From the NCBI RefSeq assembly GCF_034344865.1, contig NZ_CP133774.1, positions 2,604,001 through 2,668,000 of the forward strand: a DNA stretch of 64,000 nt, written 5' to 3'. Position 1 is the stretch's first letter. Each line of letters starts with the position of its first letter. A program made the translations under genes and the position numbers. The notes beneath the pieces were generated by a model that saw only the letters and a program-made list of their open reading frames with translations, was not told the DNA's origin and ran no database searches. This DNA is from Pseudomonas sp. 10S4 (GTDB lineage Bacteria; Pseudomonadota; Gammaproteobacteria; Pseudomonadales; Pseudomonadaceae). This document shows positions 27,575-38,749 of this stretch, piece by piece.

Positions 27575-27820
27575 GTAATCCCCGGCTAAGCCGGGGGACT
27601 TCTTGAGGTTTGATCGTGTGATGCGGTCATTGGGAACCTTCTGTCTCTACTAAGAGATAGGGTACACCCAGTGGAGCCTTGCTCATACGAAGTGGGACAG
27701 TAAGCGTCACGATGTCTTCATTCCGAAGAGGCGCAAGAAGGCTATCTTCGGTGCGATCCGGAAACCCCTTGGTGAGGTATTGCATGAGTTGGCGAGGCAG
27801 CGGGAATGGTCAAGATATAG
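27575..27820 (+). mobile_element. IS200/IS605-family relic: left-end hairpin plus start of tnpA
   Basis: A subterminal hairpin CCCCGGCTAAGCCGGGG precedes a reading frame from 27681: AHTKWDSKRHDVFIPKRRKK, then AIFGAIRKPLGEVLHELARQ. This matches the N-terminal part of IS200-type Y1 transposases (HTKW...VFIPKRRKK). Homology stops after about 45 residues, before the HUH and Tyr active site, so the element is dead. The usual CKYHVVF reads SKRHDVF here. Confidence 0.78.
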
Positions 27821-27981
27821 GCGGAGAACTGAAATAAGTCCTAAATATGGAGCTTATTTTTTATAGCCAGAAGATACAAATCTTTAAATTTGACTGCAAT
27901 GCCTCTGTTGGAATGGCGGCGCACTAGCGCCGCGCTCTGTAACAAACGAGCTAACTTTGCAGTAAGATAAATGTAGTGCGG

Positions 27982-28272
27982 TCAAGCCTTGTATTTTTCG
28001 TACTCTTCTAGATATAGCCGCTCGGACTCGTCGCGAAATTGATTTCGCCTCTGATGCAAATCTATTAGTTTGCTGCTAATGCTTTTGTAAATTATCTGGT
28101 GAGCTTGGTTTTTTAGATCTTCTTCATTGTACTCATCAATTTCAAAATCGTCGGCAAGAGCTAGATTGACGAGTGCTAATAAGACGGCTTTATCAATTTT
28201 GTCAATGGTTTCGTAATTTCCTTCGGTGTCTCGATAGTATCCTTGGCTTTTTTCAATTTTTAATACTTTCAT
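27982..28272 (-). CDS. Small partner gene downstream of the PHP-ATPase
   Basis: 96 acidic, helical residues (MKVLKIEKSQGYYRD, then LALVNLALADDFEIDEYNEED and a C-terminal coiled-coil-like EESERLYLEEYEKY-type tail). It begins 20 bp inside the end of the broken PHP-ATPase gene in another frame, so the two are translationally linked and likely functional partners. No known domain was recognised. AT-rich, unlike the host genes. Confidence 0.7.
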   Translation of the reverse strand: MKVLKIEKSQGYYRDTEGNYETIDKIDKAVLLALVNLALADDFEIDEYNEEDLKNQAHQIIYKSISSKLIDLHQRRNQFRDESERLYLEEYEKYKA

Positions 28273-30279
28273 ATCCTGTCTTCCTTTCCATGTAAGCGGA
28301 TTCGCCTGCTTCCAGAGAGTCCATGGTGACTTTAAAATTATTAATTTTTTTACCGTCGGTTGAGACTAATTCTCTGCTTGAAGGATGTCCCGAATATCTT
28401 CTGTATGTTATCTTTTCTTCTTCAAGTTCTTTGGCAGTATAAATTATGTAGTCAGCTCTGATGGACGCGCCTACGACGCTATTGTGCGTTACAATAACTA
28501 CTGGCATGCTTTTGGATATTTCTTTGAGCATCTGATTGACTTCACTTCTTTAGGAAGAGGTTGTCAAATGAAGACTCTGTGCTCGTCTATAAGCAGATAG
28601 TCAAAGTTTTGAGCATCCTTGATTTCTTGCAATAGTCTAAATTCAGAACGCTCTCCGCCAGAAACCTTAAAGCCATCTTTGTTCAAAATTTCATACTCAA
28701 TGCATGCAAAGTATTTATAAAATTCTGAAGGAGTGAATGCTTCGTTTGTTTTCAAGCTGGAAAGGTATTTGGCCGGATGTGCGTAATCTCTGAACGCATC
28801 ACTAAAAGCAACCTTTTGGCCGCTAACATTTTTGATTTCACCTGCACCTTGGAATGCACGTTGTTTACAGACGACCTTAAACCCTTGAAAGCTTTCTTGG
28901 TATATTATTTTCTCTTCCTGAAGCAGCTTGGCGATTTCGTTAAACTTCAGAAGCTTCTTGTGCTCGAACATGACTCTATAAAGGTCAACATCTTTGATCT
29001 GAGTTGCTGAGGTCTTTAGTTGGAGTTTGCTTTTAACCTCGCGAATAATGTCATTCACCAAGCTTTTCTTTTTTCTCTCGTAGGCTTTGGACCACAAGAT
29101 GACTATTAATTCGCAGGCGAGTGCCTTTAGGGCGTTTGTATCGATATACTTGTCTATGACGTCTCTAAATTCGATATTTTCTATCAGTTGCCTTACTGAG
29201 CTGACAAGTTCGGTGAGCGATGTGTGCTCACCTAAGTCGAACAAGGTTTCATTGAATAATGAAGCTCTGGAAAATGAATCAAATTTCTGTGCCTCTTCAG
29301 CCGACTTCATTAGAGTATCTAAGTAATCTGCGACTCTTCGTTTGTTGATTTCAGTGTCGATACTCAATACATCGTCTAATACCGTTTTGAAGGGAGCTAG
29401 GTGCTTGTCTGAAAAAATACTTTTCTTGCGCGTTACATCTGCATTGAATTCTTTTTCGTAGTTGGCATCGTCTCTTTGTACGAGAGAGAATTGAGGGATG
29501 TATTTTACATTTTCGCAGCTATTGTTTATCTGGGTTAAGGTTTCGGTTTTTCCCGAAGATCTAGCGCCAAGAATTGCATTTAGGCCAGTCGAGAGACATT
29601 GTCCATCCTCAAATACCTGGAAAATTGAATTTCCATCAAGCTTGGAAAGAGATACTTTGCTCCTGTCGCGCAAGGCAAACTTCAACGACTTTAATGATAT
29701 ATCCCCGCAATCTATGTAAGTCTGCCTTGTTGGGAATTTAGTCATCCCCACGTAAAATCGCATGTCGCTGAAGATTACTGGTGTAAGTTCGGTTTCATCT
29801 TTGACATGCGAACAAATTTTTTAGGACTGTCGACCTCACCTGCAGAAATTACATCCTTAAGTCTTTTAATAGTTTCTGCGTGAAGGCTTGGCTTCTTTTT
29901 CATAATGGGGGATTAGCAAATAATTGTTAAGGTCACCAAAAATTCGCATCAAATCATCGACATTGATTGAGTCGCCGATTGCCACCACTTTCTTAGCTAC
30001 TTCATTCGCCTTAAGTTGAAAGCCTTCAAGGTCATGGTTTTCTGAAATTAGAAGGAGGTGCCCGGCGTCTAAGTTTATCTCAATGCCGGGAAAGACAACG
30101 CAGTTTAGTGCTTCACAAATCTCATTAAACTGAGCAAGATCGAAAATGTCATGATTCGTTATGGCGATAGCATCTAACTCTGCTAGCTCAACATATTCTT
30201 TAAGTTTCTCTAGAGAGAATTCGAAGTGTGAGTCGCTGATTGTGGAGATGGTATGCATATGGAGGTCAATTTTCTTCAA
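28253..30279 (-). pseudogene. PHP-domain plus ABC-type ATPase protein (TrlF/Ppl-like), four frameshifts
   Basis: Five reading-frame segments line up into one protein of about 675 residues. The N-terminal PHP phosphoesterase part has DLHMHTIST, ITNHDIFD and FPGIEINLDAGH. The ATPase part has Walker A GARSSGKTET, signature VSGGERSEF, Walker B DYLLIDE and H-loop VVIVTHNSV. Frame changes fall near 29891-29900, 29796-29803, 28575-28583 and 28545-28551. Repairing the last two gives DEPESSFDNLFLKSEVNQMLK. PHP-ATPase fusions of this kind (TrlF family; Ppl among reported antiphage genes) are defence candidates. Four lesions in 2 kb suggest real decay, though all are single bases. Confidence 0.78.
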
Positions 30280-30520
30280 TCTTCGCTCCTTAAATTCAAA
30301 TTAAAAATAAGCCAGCTTGGTTGAAATGCCTCAACTATCTGAAATTTAGGCACTTAATTCGATTGATCAAATAGCCTTGCAGCAAGTTTTGCTTTTTTTG
30401 GCAAAAAGCCACTACCCAGAAGCTAAAGGGGTGAATGCTGGTTGTCTAGTAAAACTTTCGAAAAAACGAATAAATGCGTGAAGGGCGCGAATTCACTTTT
30501 GCCATGGATAAGGTGATGGG
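30280..30520. other. Upstream region of the PHP-ATPase gene
   Basis: AT-rich, no gene seen. CTTCAATCTTCGCTCC next to 30279 supplies GGAGCG as ribosome site for the leftward gene. Confidence 0.4.
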
Positions 30521-30951
30521 ATGAAGCCAGATCTTAGTGACAGGCCTTCAAGAGTTCATTGCAAGGCTGAGAATATCGTTACCTGGGGAGGGGAGATGCT
30601 CGTCGGGGCAGGAATAACCGTCGGTGGCTATATCACGTAGCTGAGCAGATGGAGTCAAATCAACGCGTCGATGCCCGGACGGCTAAGCTCGATACCGAGG
30701 CGCTGCGTAAACACGACGAGCAGGTGCGCACTAGGCAGTTTGCTAACCGTTCGAGCGTCGATGTCGAAACAGCGAAAAGGGCACAGATTTATTTAATGTG
30801 TTCGCAAAGTCCGCTTTTGGCCGTTTTCCGCCGGTCGCGAGAGGCAGAAAACGGCCAATTGCTGACTTTCGATAAGGCCAGCCGCCCCAAAGCGATCCGT
30901 CAAACGCTGCCATCCCTTATACTAACTCTTTTATATAACGTCTTGATCTAA
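30521..30951 (+). pseudogene. Remnant of a small membrane/coiled-coil protein
   Basis: ATG 30521 (AAGGTGAT upstream) gives MKPDLSDRPSRVHCKAENIV and a short hydrophobic stretch GGEMLVGAGITVGGYIT before a stop at 30638. A one-base shift there continues into VAEQMESNQRVDARTAKLDT and a charged helix to about residue 90. The 3' part runs through hairpin repeat copy 3, so the natural C-terminus is probably lost. The family was not recognised; the reading is tentative. Confidence 0.35.
30818..30857. repeat. Island hairpin repeat, copy 3
   Basis: TGGCCGTTTTCCGCC (30818-30832) and GGCAGAAAACGGCCA (30843-30857) pair with one mismatch. The upstream flank GTCCGCTTT and the loop GGTCGCGAGA match the family. 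Confidence 0.85.
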
Positions 30952-31347
30952 GAGGTTTATGGCTCCCCCTGGAATTCTCTGTCTACGCTTGCAGGAGTAC
31001 CACCTGATCAAGCGCATAGTTGAGAGGCGCTTGTATTGAGGCAGCATGGGTATGAGTTCGCCTACTTTTGGTACAGAGCGGAAGGTTGAACAGCGCAGCG
31101 GGGTGGACTATATCGAGCAAAGCCTACACAGATAGAGGGGCCGGAACGGGTTATTCGCTGGTATGGGGCGTTGCAGCATTAGCTCCAAAGCGTTAAGTCG
31201 TTACAGGCTATGGGCCATATCTTATTGAAACATACTTTGCGGCGGACTTGTCTGCTTATGAATCAACCTAATGATTTGCTCAATTATCTACCCTCCCGAT
31301 AAGGATATCCATGTGTTCAAGACAAAAGTTAATCAAAAGATTTTGGC

Positions 31348-32154
31348 GTGTCGGGGAATGAAGGTCGTTGCCTGGCGATTAGTGGTCTATGGTGCAAACT
31401 CATTGTAGAGACGGGAGCCTACACCAGCAAAACCGATAGGTTCTTGCAATGGTTTGACAAGAAAGAGGTCAAAAAAAGGCAAAGACTGTTAACACTCAGA
31501 AAGCTAGCCCAGGAAATCAAAGATAGACAAGATTCATACTCCGCGTACAACACCAACACCACGGGAAACTATTTTAAGAAGTGGGATGTAAGAACTGCCT
31601 ACCTGACGACAACCATTCGTAATAACAAAGTGGCTGAACTCAATGAAAAATTTCCTACGCTCCCCCCAGTGGCTGAAAATGTGTTGTCGATAGAGGCGGC
31701 GGCACAAGGGCTCAACTGGGAGAACTCGAGGGCCAGCAAGAACAAACCCCCAGCGGCTACATTCACAGTCGCAGAGAGTCAACAGCTGGTAAAGAAACGA
31801 GCTTCTAAGGTGGAGAATTTGGTGGACGAAGCTATTCAATTTGGGATTTCCAATTGCGGTCTTAAAGTAACACATGGAACGCGTACTAACTGGGTCTCTG
31901 CATTGAGTTATATTGAGCGGGAGCATGGCTGCTATACGCTAAGTTTGTCAGATGCCAAAACCAGCAAACATACAATGGCCGTCTGCTTCTTAGCCATCAA
32001 AGATGATGAAGAAAATGAATTTGTATTATTTGATCCTAATCAGTATGAGATTTATTGTACCAAAGCTGAACTGGCCACCCTGCTTGCTGAACTGAAAGAT
32101 AAATACTCAGCTGAGTTGGTGTTCATCTATCGAGTTATGAATAAAGCCGGCTAG
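31348..32154 (+). CDS. YopT-type C58 cysteine protease, probable effector; start uncertain
   Basis: 268 residues with the C58 catalytic set in order: Cys in EGRCLAISGLWCK near residue 8, His in KTSKHTMAVCF, and Asp in VLFDPNQYEIY. This is the YopT/AvrPphB arrangement, in which the enzyme cleaves host proteins. GTG 31348 leaves almost nothing before the Cys. A better start is ATG 31311 (AAGGA 6 bp upstream, MCSRQKLIKRFWRVGE), which meets the frame at 31353-31360 after a one-base shift. No secretion signal is visible. It is not adjacent to a chaperone but lies 7 kb from a T6SS cargo module. Confidence 0.68.
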   Translation: MSGNEGRCLAISGLWCKLIVETGAYTSKTDRFLQWFDKKEVKKRQRLLTLRKLAQEIKDRQDSYSAYNTNTTGNYFKKWDVRTAYLTTTIRNNKVAELNEKFPTLPPVAENVLSIEAAAQGLNWENSRASKNKPPAATFTVAESQQLVKKRASKVENLVDEAIQFGISNCGLKVTHGTRTNWVSALSYIEREHGCYTLSLSDAKTSKHTMAVCFLAIKDDEENEFVLFDPNQYEIYCTKAELATLLAELKDKYSAELVFIYRVMNKAG

Positions 32155-32570
32155 GCTCTACATATACAAACTCTCTCCAAGTGCTTGGATACTGATAGCC
32201 AGTTTTCGAGAGGGCATCCATTACTTTCTCTATCGCACATTTGTTCTCGGGACTATCTAGAGATGGGACGACGACAAGGCCAATCTAACCAATTAGATCT
32301 ATCCCCCTCTTCAGCACTTGATTGATCATCCGCTTCTGCCCCTGAGCTGCCCTCTACGAAGGGCAGCTTAGGGTCGATATCAGCCCTCTGTGGACGTCTG
32401 CTTATCATCGGCAAGCCGTATGGGCTGCACAAACGAACCAAATTGATCGGTCCTTCCGCCATTGGTTCAGGGCTGATTTCAGGGTTTTGCCCCAGAGATT
32501 CACAGCTGTTGATACCGGTCATGCTGATAGAATCAGGACGTTTGGAGATAACACCCTTCTGAGAAATTGC
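32155..32570. other. Gap between C58 protease and small island gene
   Basis: 416 bp. A leftward open frame (32253-32522) has no ribosome site or domain and is not called. No repeat of the island family is present. Confidence 0.35.
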
Positions 32571-32903
32571 ATGAACGAAGAACTGACTGAAGAAGAGATG
32601 CGCCGCGCGCTGTTCGGCGGTGCAGAGCCCCTTGCGCAGACTACTGCCTTACCTGTGCAAGACACCCTCTTGGGTATCGCGATCATACCTCCGACAAAGG
32701 CAGCGGAGAAAAAGAAGGTCGTCAAAGCGTTCACACCCAGGTTGAGGGTAACGCTGCGGGTGGGCAATGAATTTGAGGGCAAGACGCACGAAATGATCCA
32801 TGAGGCGAATACGCTGAGTACCCTTCTAGCAGAGCAGGACGCTACCAAGACGGCCAAGAAGAAATTCAGGTTTGTGGAAGTGCTTTCGGTAAAGTCGATA
32901 TAG
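32571..32903 (+). CDS. Unknown 110-residue island protein
   Basis: It starts MNEELTEEEMRRALFGG at ATG 32571, chosen over an earlier in-frame ATG because the acidic N-terminus is a natural start. The middle is a basic stretch (AAEKKKVVKAFTPRLRVTLRVG) and the C-terminal part is amphipathic. No known domain was recognised. Codon use is closer to Pseudomonas than that of the AT-rich genes to its left. Confidence 0.6.
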   Translation: MNEELTEEEMRRALFGGAEPLAQTTALPVQDTLLGIAIIPPTKAAEKKKVVKAFTPRLRVTLRVGNEFEGKTHEMIHEANTLSTLLAEQDATKTAKKKFRFVEVLSVKSI

Positions 32904-33139
32904 GGGGACTTTACAAAACACGCGGGCCAGGCATTGAATCGCCTCTGATTTCATCAATAACCCACGCCCCTTAGTTGACTCTTGTGGATGGCAACGCCGG
33001 GATTAGCTGCAGAGCAATGCCTTTACACCTCAACTCAACTTTGTCAACTCAGCGGATAGTGACTACTCGCCGGCGACATATGAGCGATACCGTCCCCAGA
33101 CTCATCGCTCTGTGTAAATTGTTCCGACTGGTTTTATTT

Positions 33140-33563
33140 TTAAGATAAGTACCAAGTAAGAAACTCAAAAAATCCGCTCCATTTTAGCTGCTGTTTTCCA
33201 GCTAAAAAATCATCTCGGCTAGCAAGGCTAAAATCTAAAACCTCCCCGCTATTTTTGTCATATAGATAGCATCCTTCGCCTTGAACACTTGTGAGGCAAA
33301 TGAAGTTTTCTGAAGCTCCCACACCTCATGAATAAAATTTGTGCCAACTTCTATTTCATTGCTTGGGTCGGCGATGTCGCACAGCTCTTCATCTGAAGAG
33401 TTACTTCTGAAAAAAGTTATCGTGTAATTTAAAAAAACTCTGACAGCTCACTATCTAAATTTATATTCAGCGCTGTTAGTGCTTCAGTAACGGAGCGTTT
33501 ATCTGTCCGGTGGATATCACCAGGTTGCTTTTCAATAAGTTGAATCAGCTCGTTCGGGATCAT
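33140..33563 (-). pseudogene. SMI1/KNR4-family immunity protein for the Rhs toxin, two frameshifts
   Basis: The leftward gene begins ATGATCCCG at 33563, overlapping the Rhs stop (ATGA). It reads MIPNELIQLIEKQPGDIHRT, then after a one-base shift in an A7 run (33431-33437) FLNYTITFFRSNSSDEEL, and after a second at 33318-33320 ENFICLTSVQGEGCYLYDKN. Repair gives about 141 residues, the normal SMI1/KNR4 (SUKH) size. Such proteins bind and neutralise polymorphic nuclease toxins. Loss of immunity would be harmful if the toxin were active, so these indels may be sequencing errors or both genes are dead. Confidence 0.75.
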
Positions 33564-36500
33564 TTCGCGGTCTCTGCTGCTCGGTCTTTCCAATATTGTG
33601 GGACTTCTTTCTTGAAGAGTTCCCTATCTACAGGCGCGTCTGGGTGTTGGCTATGTCCGTAAGGGTGTACTGCTTCTCGGCCCTTACCTTTTAAGGTTGT
33701 AAGGTGAGTCTTACGACTTAGCTTCAAAAAGAGGCCCCTTTCCATTTTGCCTTGAGTGGTGCAACTGAAGCTGTTGAGGAACCCCATCTTTCATGATGTA
33801 AGGGGCGCCGCCTTCTTTCGCTCTATCCAAGTTCGACATGCCTTTGTGTTCTAAATTCCAGTCGATATCCTGTTGGAAAACTTTGTATTCATTTCCTGTA
33901 CCTTTTCCACTTGCTTTCCATGTGGTTTCAGTTTTAAAGAACTTTGGATTCTTACCGCTTTCAGGCCCCGGGGCATCCGGTGCACCTTCATTAACCTTAG
34001 CGCCAGTTTCAGGAGACTCAAGTCTTGATGGAGGCTTACACCCATCCGCTCCCGGACAGTTATCCAACCCCAATGGATCCACCCACCCCGTAGGGTTAGG
34101 CACGTACTGGTAGTTGTTCAACCCACCTGCAAGCTTGATCGGGTCCGGCGTCAGATACCGTCCAGTGCCCGGATTGTAGTAGCGATGCCGGTTGTAATGT
34201 AAGCCCGTTTCCGCATCGAAGTACTGACCCTGGAAGCGCAGCGGGTTGTCGATTTCGGCAACGTCCAGGACGGCGAGGTTGCCGTAGGCGCGATATTTCG
34301 CCGACCACATGATCTCGCCGCTGTAGTCGGTGAGCTCCTGCGGAGTGCCGAGGTGATCGAGTTGGTAGTAGAACGGCTCAGCTTTGAGTGGGCCTTCGCC
34401 GTCGAGCATCGCCAAGGGACGGAAGGAGCCCGGCTCGTAGATGTAGCTGCGATAGCGGTTGTCGGCACTTTCGGCGATCAGGCGTTCGTCTTGCCAGAGG
34501 AATTCCGTGGTGTGGCCATCGACAGTTTTGGCGATACGGCGGCCGAAGGCGTCGTACTTGTAGCTTGCGATGCTGCCGCCAGGGAGGCTGACGCCGATGA
34601 GGCGGTGTTGGCAGTCGTAACGGTATTCGGTGACGAGCTTTTGTCCGGTGCCGCGACGTTCGCGTCGCGAGGTTGCCGTAGGCATCGTAATCGTAGTGTC
34701 GATCGCCCTGCATCAGCAGGCGGTTGCCTTTGACGTTGGCCAGATTGGCGGTTGGTTGGTCGCCTTGGCCCAAGAGGTTGCCTGCCGGATCGTGGGCGAA
34801 GCTTTCCGGAGTGGCGCCTCGAACGTTGATCAAACGGTCGAGCGGGTCGTAGTGATAACTACGATTGCCTTTCCGGCTGTCATCGATGCCGGCGAGGTTG
34901 CCGTTTGCATCGTAAGCGTAGCGACGCTGGAACAGGTTGCGGTCCTGCTGGCTAACGCTGTGAGCTTGCAGGCGGCCTTGTTCATCGTATTGGTATTGGC
35001 TGAGCAACAGACCCTGTTGACGCTGCTGTTCGCGACCTGCGCTGAACTGGTGAGTGGTCAGGCGCGAACCGTTGAGGTCGATGCTGCTCAGTTGACCGCC
35101 TTGTTGGTGGCGATAATCAAGCTTGCTGCCGTCTGGGAGGCGGCAGTGTTTCAGTTGGCCTACGGTGTCGTACTCGTAACGCAGGGTTCCCCAACCTTGG
35201 TGCTCGGTGATCAGGCGGTCTTGCAGGTCGTATTCGTAAGCGAGTGGCCAGTGGCCGTCGTCGACGTTTACAAGGCGGCCAAGGGCGTCGTAGCTATAGT
35301 GAATTTCCTCGTCATCGGCCAGGGTTTTCACCAGCAGGCGGCCAGCGGCATCGCGCTGGTACTCGGTAATCAGCTCACTGCCGTCATCGCCGAACTCGGT
35401 TTTCTTTAGCAATTGACCGTTAAGATCGTATTCGTACGCGGTACGACGACCATCGAAACCGGTTTCCTGCTGGATGAGTCCGTTCGGGTAGTAATCGAGG
35501 TGGTAGTGCTCGCCACGTTCGTTTTCGATCTCGCTGAGCAGCAGACGTGCGTTGTCGTAGCGATAGCGCAGTTGGCTGCCATCCGGATTGATACGACGGC
35601 TGACCAAGTGCAGGTTGTCGGCATATTCGTAGCGGGTGACTCGGCCCAACTCATCGCGCTCGGCGGTGACGCGGCCGTATGGGTTGTAAGTGAACGCGCG
35701 CGTAGCGCCACCGGGCAGGGTGATTTGCGCCAGGCGGTTAGCAGCATCCCATTGGTATTGGGTGATTGCGCCGCTTTCGTCCTGACGGGTGATCTGCCGA
35801 CCCAACGCGTCGTAGCGGTACTTGCGCTGACCACCGTCCGGCAGTTGCTCTTCAAGCAGTTGCCCGAGATTGTTCCAGCCCAGTTGATGACGACTGCCAT
35901 CCGGATGACGGATTTCTAGAAGACGGCCCTGGCGGTCATAGTTGTAGTGGGTTGAATTACCATCAGGGTCGATTTGTTCAGTGATTTCGCCTTGGTCGTT
36001 GCGCCAATATATCCACTTCGACGGGCCACGATTCACCACCCGGACGTAGCCGTGGTAATACTCATAAGAGGTCGGGGTGTCTTCGGGTGGAATGACCGCG
36101 ATCAGTCGGCCTGCTTCGTTGTATTGGTATTCGGTGACGGCGCCGAGTGGATCTTTTTCGGCGATCAGGCGGCCTTTGTCGTCGTAGGCCTTGAGGTGCT
36201 CCGCACCGTCCGGATCAACCTTGGCGACCAGTCGAGCCTTATCGTCGTGGGTGTAGACCTCTTCGCTGCCGTCAGCATTGGTAACCGTGACACTGCCTTT
36301 ATCATCCCAGGCGTAATGCGCGTCCATCTGCGAGAAGCTTGCCCAGTGATGGATGCATCGCGCCGATTTACCTTCTTTTTCCCATTCCCAATAGAAACTG
36401 GCGCCGCCGGCGAGTTGCCGCTCAAGAATGACGTTCTGGTCGTTGTAGGCATAACGCTCGGCTTCGCCGGCGGCGTTTTTGGCTTCGATCAGGCGGTGTT

Positions 36501-38447
36501 GGGTGTCGTAGCTGTAGGTGACCAGGGTCTGGATGGTGCTCCAGGCGTCTTCGAGATTGTCGGCCGGGATGAACTGCTGGTAGTCGATGCCGACGATGTG
36601 CTTGCGATCGTATCGCACGAGAAGGGCACGACCGGCGCCGTTATCGACGCGTTTGATTCGCCCGTGAATGTCACGGGTGATGTGCAGGCGATTGCCGTAG
36701 TTGTCGCTGATGGCGATCAGCGTGGCGCCCTTGTTGTTGTAACGAAAGTGGTAGAACTGGGTACGTTCTCCGGCTTGGGTGAGGATCAGTTCTGAGGGAT
36801 CATCACCAAGGAAAATCGCTGCTTCCGACAGGCTGTTGGTGATCGCCGGACGCTGCACACTCGGTAACGGGAACGTGGTGATACGGTTTTCGTGGTCGGT
36901 CCAGACCACCTCTTCATCTTTGACGTCCACCCGCTGGGCAAGTGCATGGCTCCAGCCGTAACCAAGGCCGCAATCAATTTCCGCGGCGCTGGTGCGGTAA
37001 AGGCGAGTCCACTCGAAAGGTAGCAGTCCATCGAGCTGACCATCGGTCAGCGTCAGTAGCTCTTCACCGGTAACCATGGAAACCGGGCAATTGTTGGTGC
37101 TGGTTTTCTCGGCACTGGTTGCGCTTTTTTTGTCGGGCGTTTTTGACTGGGCCGGAGCATCGCTGACCTTTTCCTTTGGCTCCAGGACGAATTGCTTTTC
37201 TGCTTTTTTCGAGCAAATGCGGAGGCGTTTTTTTCCAGCAAGGCAGGTGTGTCGTTGGTGATTGGCAAAGGACCTTTTGCTGTTGCTGCGGTGGCTTGCT
37301 CGATTTTCAATGCAGCCTTTTTGGCGGCATCCATCGGTACGCCTTGCGCACTGGCCAACAGTGGTTTCACGGTTTCGCCGTGAGCCTTCAAGGCGTGTCC
37401 CTTACTCGCGGCCAAGAGTTTTTCCGCGAGCTCCTCTAGCATTTTTACCGCTGTGCCAGATTGGACCTTGGCCAAGGTTTTTGTACCAACACGAATCGCC
37501 AGCCCGAGACCGCCCGATAGGCAGATCCCCAGCACCACGTTGATCAGAAAGGAAGCGCCGATGGCCGTAATTACTTCCACACAGACTTGCGGCGGCAGCA
37601 TGCCAACCCACGCGATAATGGCTGAGAGGTAGATGAACATCAGCGGTTCGTCGCTGAGAATCAGCAGTCCGGTGGCAATCGCTTCTTTCGATGCTGAATA
37701 GAGTTTCTCGATTTCTTCTTCACTCAGGTACTGAAGAAGTTTTTTCACATTTTTAAAGGGGTCGGCTAATAGTTCGAACAGGCTTTTGATGTCATCCCAC
37801 AGACCCAGAAGCGCCTTCTCAAGACTATCGAGTGCAGACTGCATCAATATGAGCGAGCGACCCGCCCGGTCAGTCGCCGAGTAGCTCGCCCACTGCGGCT
37901 GGAACTTACTCGACCATTCGCTTTTCAACCAGCCGTCAAGATTGCCGATGACACCCTGGTATGAGTCGTACAGCGCTTTGACGTTGCTTTCAGAAACATT
38001 AGGGAAAAAAGTGATGCGGTACATCTGACCCGGCTTGCAGCCCTTGATAACTTCAATGCCGCTCGGGCCGATATTCGCAGGAATCACCGGGCCGACCACG
38101 TCGTATCCGCCGAACATCGCTTTTTTGACGGGTTCGAGCTTGACCGGTGTATTGCCGATGGGCACGTACCGAGCGCTCTCAAACATATGGATCAGTGTGA
38201 AATCACCCATCAACGGGCAGGTGGCAAAGGTTTCAACCGGCCCTGTCTTGGTCTTGCGCTCAGTAACGCTGACTTCGTTGCCCACCTTGAACTTCTGATC
38301 TACATCCATTGCCCAGCCAGTCCAGAAGCCGTCGGCCCAGGTCTTGTATTCGGTTAGGCAATTATTGAAGTCCTTGAGAATGACATTCACGTCTGGGGTC
38401 TTGGCGTCGAGAACTCGAATAACCAAATTACCGATGGGATCAATCAT
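33560..38447 (-). pseudogene. rhs: Rhs-family T6SS effector with C-terminal LHH (HNH/endo VII) nuclease, three frameshifts
   Basis: One gene of about 1,630 codons. The N-terminal region (MIDPIGNLVIRVLDAKTPD from ATG 38447) has a hydrophobic segment near residues 270-320. A long series of YD repeats follows (for example YRYDALGRQITRQDE), then the Rhs core end TGWVDPLGL at about 34085. The variable tip ends LQLHHSRQNGKGPLFELSRK, HPYGHSQHPDAPVDRE, the LHH nuclease signature. Frame breaks: A6 run 37204-37209, about 34668-34674, and about 33721. It is coupled to the immunity gene downstream and to a VgrG set upstream, and is delivered by a T6SS encoded elsewhere. Confidence 0.86.
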
Positions 38448-38749
38448 GACGTGACTTCCTTTGTCAGCTCAGCAGCAAGACGCTCTGCCATATCTTCTGT
38501 ATTGGATTGTTGGCGCACAAAACGCTCGACTTTGTGGCGCAGATTACTTTCGGGGAAGGCAAAGAAAAGTTCTGGGCAATCCTCTCCCAACCACTGCATC
38601 AAATTTTCGACGACGGTGGTGTGGTCTTTCTCGGCCAGTGTGTCGACTAACTTCTGCGACACCGCCCACCATGGCCAAGCCTTGGCCGGTGGCACTCCCC
38701 TAGGTCCCACGTCCAATTTCTGGCCATTGATCAGGTAGCGGTCGAACAC
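38444..38749 (-). CDS. Small conserved protein of the VgrG-Rhs module
   Basis: 101 residues: MFDRYLINGQKLDVGPRGVP, then an aromatic-rich AWPWWAVSQKLVD and a helical C-terminus. It overlaps the DUF4123 gene upstream by 19 bp and the Rhs start by 4 bp, so all three are translated together. Its place between adaptor and effector suggests a co-adaptor or chaperone, but no known domain was recognised. Confidence 0.75.
   Translation of the reverse strand: MFDRYLINGQKLDVGPRGVPPAKAWPWWAVSQKLVDTLAEKDHTTVVENLMQWLGEDCPELFFAFPESNLRHKVERFVRQQSNTEDMAERLAAELTKEVTS

Larger units (their letters stand above)
27376..27981. other. Gap with hairpin repeat and IS200-type relic
   Basis: 606 bp containing hairpin repeat copy 2 (27505-27542), a CCCCGGCTAAGCCGGGG hairpin (27580-27596) and a fragment of an IS200-type transposase (listed separately). 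Nothing else coding is visible. Confidence 0.6.

Noticed and set aside
32253..32522. Leftward 89-codon open frame
   Set aside because: No ribosome site and no recognisable motif; it could be real but I cannot support it.
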